The notes under the pieces were generated by a model. The model was not told the origin of the DNA and did not search any database. It was given only the letters and a program-made list of their open reading frames with translations. The position numbers and the translations under genes are program-made. Source: Candidatus Aminicenantota bacterium (GTDB lineage Bacteria; Acidobacteriota; Aminicenantia; Aminicenantales; Saccharicenantaceae). Taken from it: a stretch of DNA of 64,000 nucleotides. This document shows, piece by piece, positions 17,216-29,061 of the stretch (its first letter is position 1; the number at the start of each line of letters is the position of its first letter). The stretch spans positions 1 to 64,000 of the forward strand of contig JACIYI010000006.1 in assembly GCA_014360005.1 (NCBI GenBank). The letters are read 5' to 3'.

Positions 17216-17845
17216 TTATTTTATTCCATAAATCTTATGGAGCTGGCAGGACAGCCTGATGTTTTTAAGCCCGGCCTGGACCGCCTGCAGGTAAAGCTTC
17301 CAGGCTTTTTTATAACTCCAGCCCGCGCTGGATTGAGGTTGAAGGAGGAGCGGAATTTTTTCTGGAAAAGCCCGCCGCACTTTTTTTATTTCTTCCAGCC
17401 TTAGGCTTCTGCTGACCACCAGTTTGACCTCATCGGCCAGCCAGCGGCAATCTTGGGTAATTTGATAATCTGGCGGTTTGGGTGAGACCGTCAGCCAGTC
17501 GGGTTTGAAGCTTAAAGACCTCGTTCCGTTAGTTTCCAGATGGGTTCTGTATCCAGCCCGTTTAAGCAATCGGACCAGCGGGCGTAATTCCTGAAGAAGG
17601 GGCTCGCCGCCGGTCAGGCAGACCCAGTCGGCCCGGTATTTTTTCTTAATTTTTGCTATCTGTGTGAAAATTTCCCCAAGCCTCAGTTCTTTTCCATCTT
17701 TCCAGGCATATTTGGTATCACAGAAGGGGCAGCGCAGGTTGCAGCCTGAAAGCCGGATAAAAATGGTCGGCTGGCCCTGGCGAAGGGCTTCTCCTGCGGC
17801 CGAGAAGAAAATTTCGTTAATCTTCAGTGTAGGTGGCCGCGGCAT
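17216..17845 (-). CDS. queE: 7-carboxy-7-deazaguanine synthase
   Basis: QueE is a radical SAM enzyme that contracts 6-carboxytetrahydropterin to 7-carboxy-7-deazaguanine. The protein has 209 residues. The cluster motif SGCNLRCPFCDTKYAW (about 33-48) follows the typical opening NEIFFSAAGEALRQGQPTIFIR, and CLTGGEPLLQ binds SAM. Its start overlaps the end of queD by 29 bases, so translation is probably coupled. It is the last gene of queC-queD-queE. Confidence 0.93.
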   Translation of the reverse strand: MPRPPTLKINEIFFSAAGEALRQGQPTIFIRLSGCNLRCPFCDTKYAWKDGKELRLGEIFTQIAKIKKKYRADWVCLTGGEPLLQELRPLVRLLKRAGYRTHLETNGTRSLSFKPDWLTVSPKPPDYQITQDCRWLADEVKLVVSRSLRLEEIKKVRRAFPEKIPLLLQPQSSAGWSYKKAWKLYLQAVQAGLKNIRLSCQLHKIYGIK

Positions 17846-18161
17846 CTTCCGACTCCCAGACGGTGACGGCTGTCACCGGGTAGAACTCTTTCATCCTCTG
17901 GTAAATTTCCCGGGCCAGGTTTTCGGCCGATGGATTAAACTCAAAGGCTTCGTTGAGCAGGGTGTGGTCTGGAAGAATTTCCGCCAGCTTCTTTTTTATT
18001 TCGGTAAAATCTATGCCAATTCCAGTCTTATCCAGTTCCCTGACCGATATCTCCACTTCCACCTGGAAGGTGTGGCCATGAAGCTTCTCGCATTTTCCTT
18101 TGTATTCCCTGAGATAATGGGCGGCGGAAAATTTATCCCGGACTCTGAGTTTCCAGCTCAT
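17817..18161 (-). CDS. queD: 6-carboxy-5,6,7,8-tetrahydropterin synthase
   Basis: QueD converts dihydroneopterin triphosphate to 6-carboxytetrahydropterin, the second step of deazapurine synthesis. The start is the ATG at 18161, behind AAGGAGGG, giving 114 residues. Zinc ligands are the histidine in FSAAHYL and those in LHGHTFQVEVEI, with the catalytic Cys in KCEKLHGH. The ATG overlaps the queC stop codon (ATGA), and the 3' end overlaps queE. Confidence 0.92.
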   Translation of the reverse strand: MSWKLRVRDKFSAAHYLREYKGKCEKLHGHTFQVEVEISVRELDKTGIGIDFTEIKKKLAEILPDHTLLNEAFEFNPSAENLAREIYQRMKEFYPVTAVTVWESEDAAATYTED

Positions 18162-18901
18162 ATTTTTCCCTCCTTCTTGAGGCGCAGCAGAAGATGGTCT
18201 TCCTGGCCAGCTTCTTTCCAGGCCTGCTGCCGCAGCAGACAGGCCGAACAGCGGCCGCAAGGGATTTCCTTCCCTGAATAACAGCTTATAGAATAGGAAT
18301 AGTCGGCTCCTTGCTTCAGTCCCTGTCTGATGATCTCCGCTTTCTTCAATTTAAGAAAAGGGGCCCTTATCCTGAATTTCTTACGGCTGAATTTGGCTCC
18401 TGTCCCTTCGTTGAGGGCCCGGTTCATGGCATGGACAAAAGCGGCCGTGGTGTCAGGGTAATTGGGCGAGTCAATAACATTGAAACCGCAGATAATATCA
18501 TTGATTCTCAGGCTTTCGGCCAGGGCGGCGGCTAAGGCGATAAAAATACCGTTGCGGAAAGGGACGTAGGTTGCCGGCAGGCCTTTTTTAATCTCCCCAA
18601 TTTTTCTGAACCCGGGCACTTCAATTTTTTCATCGGTCAGGGCCGAGCCGCCCACCTGGCGCAGGTCAATTTTGATAATTTTCGGTTCCAGTCCGAGTCG
18701 GGCGCAGGTCTTCCTGGCCATTTTTATTTCCACCCGGTGCCGCTGCCCGTAATCAAAGATGACCGGCTGGACCTGCTGATATCTTCTTAAAGCCCAGAAC
18801 AGGGCAGTGGTTGAATCAATCCCGCCTGAAAATAGAACCAGACAGCTGCCCTTCGGCGTTTTACCTGGATAAGGCCTGTCTGTTTTCTTAATCTGACCCA
18901 T
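18158..18901 (-). CDS. queC: 7-cyano-7-deazaguanine synthase
   Basis: QueC uses ATP and ammonia to turn 7-carboxy-7-deazaguanine into preQ0. The 247-residue protein has the PP-loop LVLFSGGIDSTTALFWALR (about 21-39) and a C-terminal zinc site, CYSGKEIPCGRCSACLLRQ (about 207-225). The first gene of the queC-queD-queE operon on the minus strand. With queF nearby, and GTP cyclohydrolase not in this window, the set covers all steps from dihydroneopterin triphosphate to preQ1. Confidence 0.94.
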   Translation of the reverse strand: MGQIKKTDRPYPGKTPKGSCLVLFSGGIDSTTALFWALRRYQQVQPVIFDYGQRHRVEIKMARKTCARLGLEPKIIKIDLRQVGGSALTDEKIEVPGFRKIGEIKKGLPATYVPFRNGIFIALAAALAESLRINDIICGFNVIDSPNYPDTTAAFVHAMNRALNEGTGAKFSRKKFRIRAPFLKLKKAEIIRQGLKQGADYSYSISCYSGKEIPCGRCSACLLRQQAWKEAGQEDHLLLRLKKEGKI

Positions 18902-19121
18902 CGGTTGATCCTGACCGCTTTAATCATACCCCAGGGCCGGATCAGGCTCAACCGCGAAATGAAACTCAAATTAGCAGCCGTGTTGGCCGGCAGGCGCAAT
19001 CTCGGCCTGCCCGGACCCTTTTCGCCGGGCAGCGAGGTGGTTATTGCCTTAAGGCCCATCGGGAATTATATTTTTATAGAGCAGAAAAGTTCTTTAGCCT
19101 GCTCTCTCCAGGAGGACGGGA

Positions 19122-19826
19122 ATGAAGAAAGTCGGCTTGGTTATAATGGCCATTCTAATCTTTGCCTGGACGCTTCAGGCCATGGAATTTAAGCGAATCA
19201 TCGGGCCGGCCTTTTCCAGCTTTTCCCGGCCCTGGCCGGGTCCGTATCCGGAAATCTACCCGGTTGATTTCAGCCCCACGAGCACCTTAAGCCCCTTTAA
19301 AGATAACCGGTTTTCCTTTTTTGGCGGTCTGGGCTTGGAATTACCCCTGTCCCGAACGCTGGAACTTGAATTTGAGGTGCTGCATAAAGAAACCGGCGGG
19401 CAGCACCGGGTAGACACGGGTTTCTTTGATTCCTACTTTTACGAGTTTCAACTGAAAGAGATTTCCTCTCCGCTGCTCCTGCAGACCCATTTCTGGAAAA
19501 AATCGCGGCCCTATTTCATAGCAGTGATGGATTTTTCCTTTATCCTGTCTCATCGCTGCCAGATTTTTTACCGGCCAGAAGTTGGCCAGATACAACAGAA
19601 GATAATGGAAGCTGACCTCAAAAGCCTGACCTGGAAAACTGACCTGGCCCTGGTCCTGGGGCTGGGGTTTGAAGTGGCCCTTTATAAAAGAAAAATATCG
19701 CTAGAAGGCCGTTACGAACTCGGGCTGCCAGACCTGTAACGGGGACCGGCTCTGGCTTATAATGAAGGAGTGGTTAAGGTGCGCAGTCGCCAGTTTCTCC
19801 TGATCATCGGTTATGCCATAAGATGA
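19122..19826 (+). pseudogene. Outer-membrane beta-barrel protein interrupted by an in-frame TAA
   Basis: From the ATG at 19122 (behind AGGAGG) runs a signal peptide (MKKVGLVIMAILIFAWTLQA) and a series of amphipathic beta strands typical of PorT/OmpW-like small barrels. The frame stops at TAA 19737-19739 after 205 residues. In the same frame translation would go on for 28 more codons to TGA at 19824 and end RQFLLIIGYAIR, which is exactly the kind of final aromatic-ended strand that such barrels need. The gene therefore seems to have lost its last strand through a single base change, or is read through, or the sequence has an error at this codon. Function within the outer membrane is unknown. 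Confidence 0.7.
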
Positions 19827-19981
19827 TGTTAGCCCGGTTACGCCTTCCGTATCTTATTTTCATTTTGGCGGGCACGGCAGTTTATGCTGGTGTTCGGACT
19901 GAGGGTATGATGACCTTAAATTGCTTCTGGCCCCGGGTTTGCCCACACGTTCTGATTGACATAACCTGGCTTAAATGTTAA
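19826..19981 (+). pseudogene. Short secreted-type reading frame coupled to the barrel gene
   Basis: An ATG at 19826 overlaps the final TGA of the extended barrel frame (TGATG). It encodes 51 residues, opening with a signal-peptide-like MLARLRLPYLIFILAGTAVY and then GVRTEG, ending at TAA 19979. It looks like the start of a second exported protein that has been truncated. The TGATG coupling supports the idea that the barrel once ended at 19826. It could also be chance. Confidence 0.35.
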
Positions 19982-19984
19982 GTT
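19956..19984 (+). promoter_or_regulatory. Possible sigma-70 promoter before the V-ATPase region
   Basis: TTGACA at 19956-19961 is followed 17 bases later by TAAGTT (19979-19984). The -35 is perfect and the -10 weak. If used, transcription would start almost at the ATG at 19994, giving a leaderless message. Confidence 0.3.
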
Positions 19985-19993
19985 TTATATTCC

Positions 19994-20767
19994 ATGACCC
20001 TGGAAAACCTGGAACGGCAACTGCAATCTCTGGAAAAAGGCAGCTGCTTTATCCTCCGGGATGACTGCTATGATTTGACCGAGCTGGAGCAGATTCTGGA
20101 GCAAGCCACCACCCGGAAGCTTAAAATTGCCCTGATTGATAGCGGAAAGCTGGCCCCGGTCGACCTGGAACGGCTGGCCGATTTTTACTTTTCTTTTTAT
20201 ACTTCCGATACTGCCCGGGCGGACTTTCAGGTTTTAAGCCAGCTGGCCCTGAGACCGAAGGGTTGCAGGCTGGCATATTTTATTCAGGGCCAGCTTCAGA
20301 GCCTGCCTGACCTTTTCGCTAACCTGGAACTTTTCGATTCCATAGTTATATCCAGCCGGGACCAGGCCCGACCGCTGGACCAGCTAGACCGGCTGGCGGA
20401 GGAAATTTCCCGCTCCCACACCGCCCTTGTCTATTATCATCATCAAAGCCTGGAAGAAAATCTGGCTTCTATCGGTCTAAAGAATTGCTGGATTCACCTG
20501 TCCAGCAGGAATTTTAATGAAGACTCCGAGATTATGATCCTGGACCTGTTGAAGAACATAAGAAAAAATAAAGGCCGCCTGGTTGTTCATGTTGACCGCA
20601 GCCTGTCTTATCCATTTCTTAAAGAGCTGGAAGAAGCTGGTGCTTTCCTGGTGTTCAACCTGCCCCCGGTGGAACCGGCTTCGAGAATATTCCAGCTGGT
20701 TAAGACCTGGCAGAAAAAAAAGCTGCCCGAGACAGCTTTTTACCTCTATAAAGAAATTATGGCCTGA
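19994..20767 (+). CDS. Unrecognised 257-residue protein preceding the V-ATPase genes
   Basis: I do not recognise a family. The protein is soluble-looking, without signal peptide or membrane segments. The secondary structure reads as alternating helices and strands (KLKIALIDSGK, CRLAYFIQGQL, DSIVISSRDQ, TALVYYHHQ, GRLVVHVDRS, GAFLVFNLPP), about eight units, compatible with a TIM-barrel-like fold. No clear catalytic motif is evident. It lies 106 bases ahead of the first ATPase subunit on the same strand, so it may be co-transcribed and have an accessory role, but that is inference from position only. Confidence 0.6.
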   Translation: MTLENLERQLQSLEKGSCFILRDDCYDLTELEQILEQATTRKLKIALIDSGKLAPVDLERLADFYFSFYTSDTARADFQVLSQLALRPKGCRLAYFIQGQLQSLPDLFANLELFDSIVISSRDQARPLDQLDRLAEEISRSHTALVYYHHQSLEENLASIGLKNCWIHLSSRNFNEDSEIMILDLLKNIRKNKGRLVVHVDRSLSYPFLKELEEAGAFLVFNLPPVEPASRIFQLVKTWQKKKLPETAFYLYKEIMA

Positions 20768-20873
20768 ACAGAAGCCGGCCATCCGGCCCGGCTGAAAATC
20801 AGGAGAGAAAAGGTTAACAGAGCGGACAATTCGGATATAATATGTTTTTTGAAATTAAAGTCGGAAGTGGTCA

Positions 20874-21251
20874 ATGACTGAAAGAGAATTAAAAACAACG
20901 GACCAGACGGGACTGGAGGCCGGGCAGGCCCTGCAGCAGGTCAGGCAGGCCGAGGAGCGAGCCCGGCAGCTGATAGGGGAAACCCGCACCCGGACTGCGC
21001 CCGAAGTGGTGAGGCAGGCGGGGGAAGAAGCGGAGGAACTGAGAAAAAAGATTCTGGCCGAGGCCCGACAACAGGCAGAGAAGTTGAAAAAAGAGATAGT
21101 CGAAAGAGCCCGGGCTGAAGCTGAGGATCTCAGCCGGCAGACTGAAGCCGAGAAAGCCGCAATCCTCAGTAAAGCTCAAGCTAGCTTCGAGACAGCGGTA
21201 GAAAAAACCGTGGCCCGGCTGCTGGAGATTATGGAGTCCAGAAAGGTTTAG
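20874..21251 (+). CDS. V-type ATPase peripheral-stalk subunit (H/G-type)
   Basis: A 125-residue, almost wholly helical coiled-coil protein, rich in Ala, Glu, Arg and Gln (for example QQVRQAEERARQLIGETR). In A/V-type ATPases the G/H subunit pairs with subunit E to make the peripheral stalks that tie the catalytic head to subunit I. Size and position, immediately before the subunit I gene with two bases between, fit AhaH/NtpF. The identity rests on this context, since coiled coils carry little family signal. Confidence 0.78.
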   Translation: MTERELKTTDQTGLEAGQALQQVRQAEERARQLIGETRTRTAPEVVRQAGEEAEELRKKILAEARQQAEKLKKEIVERARAEAEDLSRQTEAEKAAILSKAQASFETAVEKTVARLLEIMESRKV

Positions 21252-21253
21252 CA

Positions 21254-23681
<2,428 letters not shown>

Positions 23682-23698
23682 TCGCGGCCGGGGACAAG

Positions 23699-24115
23699 AT
23701 GAGCCTGGAAAAAATACTGGAAAAAATCGAACTGGACGCCCGGCAGGAAGCTGAAAAAATCCTGTCTGAAGCCCGGGAGAAAGCGGAACAGATAAAGAAA
23801 GAAGCCGGCAAGAAAGCCCGGGAGCAGGCCGAGGCCATGCTGCGCCAGGCCGAGGTTGAAGCCCGGCTGGAAGCCAGCCGGATTATTACCCAGGCCCAGC
23901 TCCAAAAGCGGATGGAGCTCTTAAAAACTAAGAGGGCTCTGATCAACCGGGTGCTGGCGGCGGCCCTGCAGAAAGATGAGTTAAAAAAGGCCAGGCTGAA
24001 GAAAGAAATTGTTTCCCGCGATGGGGTCAGGCAGGAAAACCTGTCTTCCGACCGGCTTCTGGAAGAGCTGACCCAGGCTGTGGAGAACGATGTGCTGGAG
24101 TGGCTAAAAATCTGA
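23699..24115 (+). CDS. ntpE: V-type ATPase subunit E (peripheral stalk)
   Basis: Subunit E forms the stator stalk with the H/G subunit. The 138-residue protein has a long N-terminal coiled coil (residues 1-95, ARQEAEKILSEAREKAEQIK) and a short globular tail. It is well below the usual 190-200 residues, so the C-terminal head-binding domain is reduced. The position between K and C is standard. One base separates it from subunit C. Confidence 0.82.
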   Translation: MSLEKILEKIELDARQEAEKILSEAREKAEQIKKEAGKKAREQAEAMLRQAEVEARLEASRIITQAQLQKRMELLKTKRALINRVLAAALQKDELKKARLKKEIVSRDGVRQENLSSDRLLEELTQAVENDVLEWLKI

Positions 24116-24116
24116 A

Positions 24117-24905
24117 ATGAACAACAAGGTGACTGCTCTGGATTACGCCTTTGCCGTCGGACGCGTCCGGGCTCTGGAAAACTATCTTATTCCCTACCAG
24201 GTTTTCCGGGATGCGGCGGAGGCTGAGACGGCCGGGCGGGCTCTGGAATTAATCTCCGATGCCGGGAAGTTCGGGGAGGATCTGCTGCTGGTAAAGACTC
24301 CGGACCAGCTGGACCGAGTTTTGCTCAAAGAAAGAATGAGCCTGGACTTCAACCTGGGAGAACTCTTCCTGGAAAGGGAGCTTTACCATGCCTATCTGGC
24401 CGGCGAGAATCCGGCCGAGATGGTCCCTCACCTGGACCGGGTTGAAAATCTCTTCATCCGTAACTACTTCCGGCTGCGGTTGGACCTGGGCAATCTCAAG
24501 CTCTTCTGCCGCTGCCGTTACCTGGAAATTCCGGTCAGCCGTCTGGAAGAAAATCTTCTCCCCGGCGGCTCACTGGAGAAAAAATTGTTCCTGGAAAATT
24601 ATGACTCCTCCAACGAGGAGTTTTATCAGACTCTCCGGGCCAGTCAGTTCGGCGACCTGTGGAAGGTGGCCAGCGAATTCCTGGCTTCCAGGGAAAGCCT
24701 GGTCGGTCTGGAACGGGAAATTGAAAATCTGTCCCTGGTTTACCTGAGACAGGCTAAGCAGATAACCTTCGGGCCGGAACCTCTGTTCGCCTACGGCCTG
24801 GCCCGGCGGCATGAGCTGAAACTGGTCCGGATAGTTCTGGCCGGAAAATTCCTAGAACTTCCGGTCTCATTCCTGAAAGAAAGGATAAGCCAGACCTATG
24901 TCTGA
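24117..24905 (+). CDS. ntpC: V-type ATPase subunit C (rotor-to-axle connector)
   Basis: Subunit C (d in eukaryotic naming) is a funnel-shaped helical protein that sits on the membrane ring and receives the central axle (D and F). The 262-residue product shows the family opening DYAFAVGRVRALENYLI and repeated helical segments such as YFRLRLDLGNLKLFCRCRYL. It is shorter than the usual 320-350 residues. Its end overlaps the start of the subunit F gene by eight bases. Confidence 0.85.
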   Translation: MNNKVTALDYAFAVGRVRALENYLIPYQVFRDAAEAETAGRALELISDAGKFGEDLLLVKTPDQLDRVLLKERMSLDFNLGELFLERELYHAYLAGENPAEMVPHLDRVENLFIRNYFRLRLDLGNLKLFCRCRYLEIPVSRLEENLLPGGSLEKKLFLENYDSSNEEFYQTLRASQFGDLWKVASEFLASRESLVGLEREIENLSLVYLRQAKQITFGPEPLFAYGLARRHELKLVRIVLAGKFLELPVSFLKERISQTYV

Positions 24906-25248
24906 AGCTGGCAAAATAGCCATAATCGGCGACCGGGACCTGGTCACTCCTTTTCAGGTCTTCGGTCTGACTGTGTTAACTCCGGCCAGCACGGAAGAGG
25001 CCAGGACCATGCTGGCCCAGGTAGTGCAGGAAAAATATACCATCTGCCTCATCCAGGAAACCTGGCTGGATAGGCTGAAACCTGAGGTGGCAGAATTAAG
25101 CCATAAATTTGCTCCGGTCTGTGTTGGCTTTTCCGATTTCCGGGCCAGCTCCGAATCGGTGGAAAACCTGATGCGGGAGCTGTCCATAAAAGCCATAGGT
25201 TCGGATGCACTCTTTACCAGAGGAAGGAAAGAAAATGAAACAAGGTAA
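24898..25248 (+). CDS. V-type ATPase subunit F (central axle)
   Basis: This 116-residue protein has the family pattern KIAIIGDRDLVTPFQVFGL (about 5-23), and forms the central axle with subunit D. The Rossmann-like alpha/beta fold and length are typical. The start overlaps the subunit C gene and the 3' end overlaps the subunit A start at 25235, so the whole run is translationally coupled. Confidence 0.9.
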   Translation: MSEAGKIAIIGDRDLVTPFQVFGLTVLTPASTEEARTMLAQVVQEKYTICLIQETWLDRLKPEVAELSHKFAPVCVGFSDFRASSESVENLMRELSIKAIGSDALFTRGRKENETR

Positions 25249-26986
25249 AATTATCCGGGTGGCCGGTCCCCTGGTGGTGGCCTCCGAGTGTCTCGGAGCC
25301 AAGATGTACGACATGGTCAAAGTGGGACACCTGGGGTTGATCGGTGAAATCATTGAGCTCAACAACGACCAGGCCTATATCCAGGTTTATGAAGATACTA
25401 CCGGCGTGGGTCCGGGAGAACCAGTTTCTCTGACGGAAAAGCCGCTGTCGGTGGAACTGGGTCCGGGCCTGCTGGGCTCGATTTACGACGGCATCCAGCG
25501 CCCGCTGGATGTGATCAGAGCCCGTTACGGGGAATTCGTGTCGCGCGGGATTGAGATCCCGGCCCTCAACCGGGAGAAGCGTTGGAGCTTTGAACCGATA
25601 AAAAAGAAGGGTGATAGAGTTCTGGCCGGGGATATTCTCGGCTACGTCCAGGAAACACCGCTCATTCAGCACCGGATTATGGTGCCGGAGAATAACAATG
25701 GGGAAATCGTTGAGATTAAAGAAGGAGAATTCCTGGTAACCGATGTGGTCTGCCGGATTAAGAAGGAATCGGGTGAAGTAAAAGAGCTGAACCTGTTCCA
25801 GGTCTGGCCAGTCAGGAAGCAGCGCCCGGTCAAAGAGCGACTGATGCCGTTTGAGCCCCTGATAACCGGCCAGAGAATACTCGACACCCTGTTTCCCCTG
25901 GCCAAGGGCGGAACGGCCTGCGTCCCGGGGCCTTTCGGCAGCGGCAAGACTGTCGTTCAGCACCAGTTAGCCAAGTGGTCCGATGCCCAGATCATAGTTT
26001 ACGTGGCCTGTGGCGAGCGGGGCAACGAGGTGGCCGACCTGCTTTTGAGCTTCCCGGAACTCAAGGATCCCAACACCGGGCGGCCGCTCCTGGAAAGAAC
26101 GGTCATAATCGCTAACACTTCCAACATGCCGGTGGCGGCCCGTGAAGCTTCCATCTATACCGGCATGACCATTGCCGAATATTTCCGCGACATGGGTTAT
26201 TCGGTGGCCCTGATGGCCGACTCCTCTTCCCGCTGGGCTGAAGCCCTGAGAGAAATCGGCGGCCGGATGGAGGAAATGCCTGGCGATGAAGGTTACCCGG
26301 CCTATTTGGCCAGCCGTCTGGCCGAGTTTTATGAGCGGGCCGGCAAGGTTATCTGTCCCGGTTCCGAGGGAAGAATCGGCGCCCTGAGCGTTATCGGGGC
26401 TGTCAGCCCACCCGGAGGCGACCTGTCCGACCCGGTGGTCCAGGCCACCCTGAAAGTGGTTAAAGTCTTCTGGGCCCTGGATGACCGCCTGGCCAACATG
26501 AGACATTTCCCGGCCGTCAACTGGTTGCAGAGCTATTCCCTCTACCGCGAATCGCTGAGAAAGTATTTTGCCGAAAAGGTGGCCGAAGATTTCGTGGAGC
26601 TCAGCCAGGAAACTATGAAACTCCTGGAACTGGAATCCGAGCTCCAGGAAATTGCCAGACTGATCGGACTAGAATCTCTGTCCTTCAAGGAAAGGCTTGT
26701 TCTGGAAACGGCCCGTTCCATCCGGGAAGATTTCCTGCATCAGAATGCCTACCATCCCCAGGATACCTACACTTCGATGCGCAAGCAGTACCTGATGCTG
26801 CGCACCATCCTGCATTTTCATCACCGGGCCAACCAGGCCCTGGACGAGGGTCGGGAATTCAGTGACATCGTTTCCCTGGAAGTCCGCGACCGGATTTCCA
26901 AGATGAAATACCTGCCTGAGGATGAAGAAGCCCTGCTTCAGGTGGAAAAAGAAGTGGACGCTTCGTTCAAAGCCCTTCAGGCTTAA
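25235..26986 (+). CDS. ntpA: V-type ATPase catalytic subunit A
   Basis: The catalytic subunit hydrolyses or makes ATP. From the ATG at 25235 (behind GAGGAAGG) the protein has 583 residues. The beta-barrel N-terminal domain starts KQGKIIRVAGPLVVAS; the P-loop GPFGSGKTVVQHQ is at about 231-243; the non-homologous insert specific to A subunits (about 110-190) is present; and SSRWAEALREIGGRMEEMPG contains the family signature. An in-frame ATG at 25205 would lengthen it by ten residues but is less well placed. Confidence 0.97.
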   Translation: MKQGKIIRVAGPLVVASECLGAKMYDMVKVGHLGLIGEIIELNNDQAYIQVYEDTTGVGPGEPVSLTEKPLSVELGPGLLGSIYDGIQRPLDVIRARYGEFVSRGIEIPALNREKRWSFEPIKKKGDRVLAGDILGYVQETPLIQHRIMVPENNNGEIVEIKEGEFLVTDVVCRIKKESGEVKELNLFQVWPVRKQRPVKERLMPFEPLITGQRILDTLFPLAKGGTACVPGPFGSGKTVVQHQLAKWSDAQIIVYVACGERGNEVADLLLSFPELKDPNTGRPLLERTVIIANTSNMPVAAREASIYTGMTIAEYFRDMGYSVALMADSSSRWAEALREIGGRMEEMPGDEGYPAYLASRLAEFYERAGKVICPGSEGRIGALSVIGAVSPPGGDLSDPVVQATLKVVKVFWALDDRLANMRHFPAVNWLQSYSLYRESLRKYFAEKVAEDFVELSQETMKLLELESELQEIARLIGLESLSFKERLVLETARSIREDFLHQNAYHPQDTYTSMRKQYLMLRTILHFHHRANQALDEGREFSDIVSLEVRDRISKMKYLPEDEEALLQVEKEVDASFKALQA

Positions 26987-26998
26987 AAGGTGAGTGGC

Positions 26999-28363
26999 AT
27001 GCACAAAGAATATTTAACCGTTTCCAACATCGTCGGCCCCCTGGTCATCGTGGAAAAGATTGCCGAGGTCAAGTACAACGAGCTGGTGGAAATAGAAGAC
27101 TCCCGGGGCAACCTGCGGCGCGGGACGGTGCTGGAAGTCTCAACCGAGCAGGCCGTGGTCCAGGTATTCGAAGGAACTGTCGGCCTGGACATCGACAAGT
27201 CGCGGGTCAGGTTCCTGGGCCGTTCTCAGCAGCTGCCGGTTTCGGAAGAAATCATCGGCCGGGTGTTTGACGGCTCCGGCCGACCGCGGGATAACGGTCC
27301 GCAGATCATTGCCCGCAAGCGACTGGACATCAACGGCAGCCCCATCAACCCCGATGCCCGCGATTATCCTTCCGAGTTCATCCAGACCGGAATTTCGGCT
27401 ATCGATGGCATGAACCCGCTGGTCCGCGGACAGAAGCTGCCGATTTTTTCTGGCAGCGGCCTGCCCCACCCCCGGATTGCTGCCCAGATTGCCCGTCAGG
27501 CCAAAGTCCTGGGCAAGGAAGAAAAATTCGCCGTGGTCTTTGCGGCTATGGGCATCACTTTTGAAGAGGCCAATTTCTTCATAGAGGATTTCCGCAACAC
27601 CGGGGCCCTGGAGAGAGCGGTTCTGTTCCTAAACCTGGCTAACGAACCGGCCATTGAAAGGATTGCTACTCCGCGTCTGGCCCTGACCTGCGCCGAGTAC
27701 CTGGCCTTTGAACTGGACATGCACGTCCTGGTCATCCTGGTGGATATGACCTTTTACGCCGAAGCCCTACGGGAAATATCGGCAGCCAGAAAAGAAATCC
27801 CTGGGCGGCGAGGTTATCCCGGCTATCTCTATACCGACCTGGCCACCATGTACGAACGGGCCGGTAGAATAAAAGGGAAAAAGGGCTCCATTACCATGAT
27901 TCCCATCCTGACCATGCCCGAGGATGATAAGACCCACCCCATCCCCGACCTGACCGGTTATATCACCGAGGGCCAGATTATTCTCAGCCGGGAACTGCAC
28001 CGCAAGGGCATCTACCCGCCGATTGACGTGCTACCCAGCTTGTCGCGTTTAAAAGATAAAGGAATAGGTAGCGGCAAGACCAGGGAAGACCATGCCGACG
28101 TTCTGAACCAGCTGTTTGCCTGCTATGCTCGCGGAAAGGAAGCCCGGGAACTGGCCCTGATTCTGGGCGAAGCGGCCCTCAGCGACCTCGACCACCTGTA
28201 CCTTAAGTTTGCTGACCTGTTTGAGACGGAGTTTGTCCGGCAGGGAGAGTTCGAAGCCCGGACCATCGAACAAACAATTGACCTCGGCTGGAAACTGATG
28301 CGGCTGCTGCCGAAAAAAGAATTGAAGAGAATCAGGCCAGAATACCTGGAGCAATATTATTGA
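26999..28363 (+). CDS. ntpB: V-type ATPase regulatory subunit B
   Basis: The non-catalytic nucleotide-binding-fold subunit alternates with A in the head. It lacks the P-loop lysine region ([13 protein letters not shown] instead), as expected. The family signature [20 protein letters not shown] and the arginine-finger segment SRLKDKGIG follow. I place the start at ATG 26999 (454 residues, behind GGTGAG); a GTG at 26990 is in frame. Twelve bases after subunit A. Confidence 0.97.
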   Translation: MHKEYLTVSNIVGPLVIVEKIAEVKYNELVEIEDSRGNLRRGTVLEVSTEQAVVQVFEGTVGLDIDKSRVRFLGRSQQLPVSEEIIGRVFDGSGRPRDNGPQIIARKRLDINGSPINPDARDYPSEFIQTGISAIDGMNPLVRGQKLPIFSGSGLPHPRIAAQIARQAKVLGKEEKFAVVFAAMGITFEEANFFIEDFRNTGALERAVLFLNLANEPAIERIATPRLALTCAEYLAFELDMHVLVILVDMTFYAEALREISAARKEIPGRRGYPGYLYTDLATMYERAGRIKGKKGSITMIPILTMPEDDKTHPIPDLTGYITEGQIILSRELHRKGIYPPIDVLPSLSRLKDKGIGSGKTREDHADVLNQLFACYARGKEARELALILGEAALSDLDHLYLKFADLFETEFVRQGEFEARTIEQTIDLGWKLMRLLPKKELKRIRPEYLEQYY

Positions 28364-28395
28364 GCCGATGACAGCAGGGAGAAGCGAAAACAGTC

Positions 28396-29007
28396 ATGAA
28401 GCTTAAAGTCAACCCCAACCGGATGGAGCTGCTGCGGCTGCGGCGGCGACTGTCATTGGCCGAGAGAGGCCACAAGCTGCTCAAGGACAAGCTGGAAGAA
28501 TTGATGCGGCAGATGCTGGAGGCCTCCCGCCGGCTGGCCGAGCTGCACCAGAAGGTAGACCGTGAGTTTGAAATCATCACCAGAGCTACGGCCATGGTCC
28601 GAATTTCACAGCCGGCTTCCGAAATTTCCGAGCTGCTGGAAGAAGGGGAACTGCAGCTGACCCGGGATAAAGGCCGACTGCTAAACTTAGTCGTGCCTGA
28701 GTTCGAGTTGACGGCTCTGCGGACCGGTGCTTACGACCTGTTCCTGACCGAGAGCGAGCTGGATGTGGCCGTCAAGCATTTTCAGAAAATCCTGCCGGAG
28801 TTGCTGGAATTCTGCAGCCTCTGGAAAAAGCTGGAACTGCTGGCTCATGAAATCGAAGTAACCAGACGAAGAGTTAATGCCCTGGAATACATATTGATCC
28901 CAAGCCTCAAAGAAACTATCCAGGCTATCTCCTCGCGCCTGGAAGAAATTGAACGTTCTTACCAGGTTCAGTTAATGCGGGTGAAGGAGATAGTTCGCCA
29001 CCACTAA
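28396..29007 (+). CDS. ntpD: V-type ATPase subunit D (central axle)
   Basis: Subunit D is the long antiparallel coiled coil that turns inside the A3B3 head. The 203-residue product has the family start NPNRMELLRLRRRLSLAERGHKLLKDK and the C-terminal TRRRVNALEYILIPSLKETI. It closes the operon order stalk-I-K-E-C-F-A-B-D. The stop codon lies in a small hairpin (28996-29013) that could weakly terminate transcription. Confidence 0.95.
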   Translation: MKLKVNPNRMELLRLRRRLSLAERGHKLLKDKLEELMRQMLEASRRLAELHQKVDREFEIITRATAMVRISQPASEISELLEEGELQLTRDKGRLLNLVVPEFELTALRTGAYDLFLTESELDVAVKHFQKILPELLEFCSLWKKLELLAHEIEVTRRRVNALEYILIPSLKETIQAISSRLEEIERSYQVQLMRVKEIVRHH

Positions 29008-29061
29008 TAGTGGCTTAAAATTCCTTTACACAAAAAAAAGTATAAAAAAGCCAAAAAAGTA

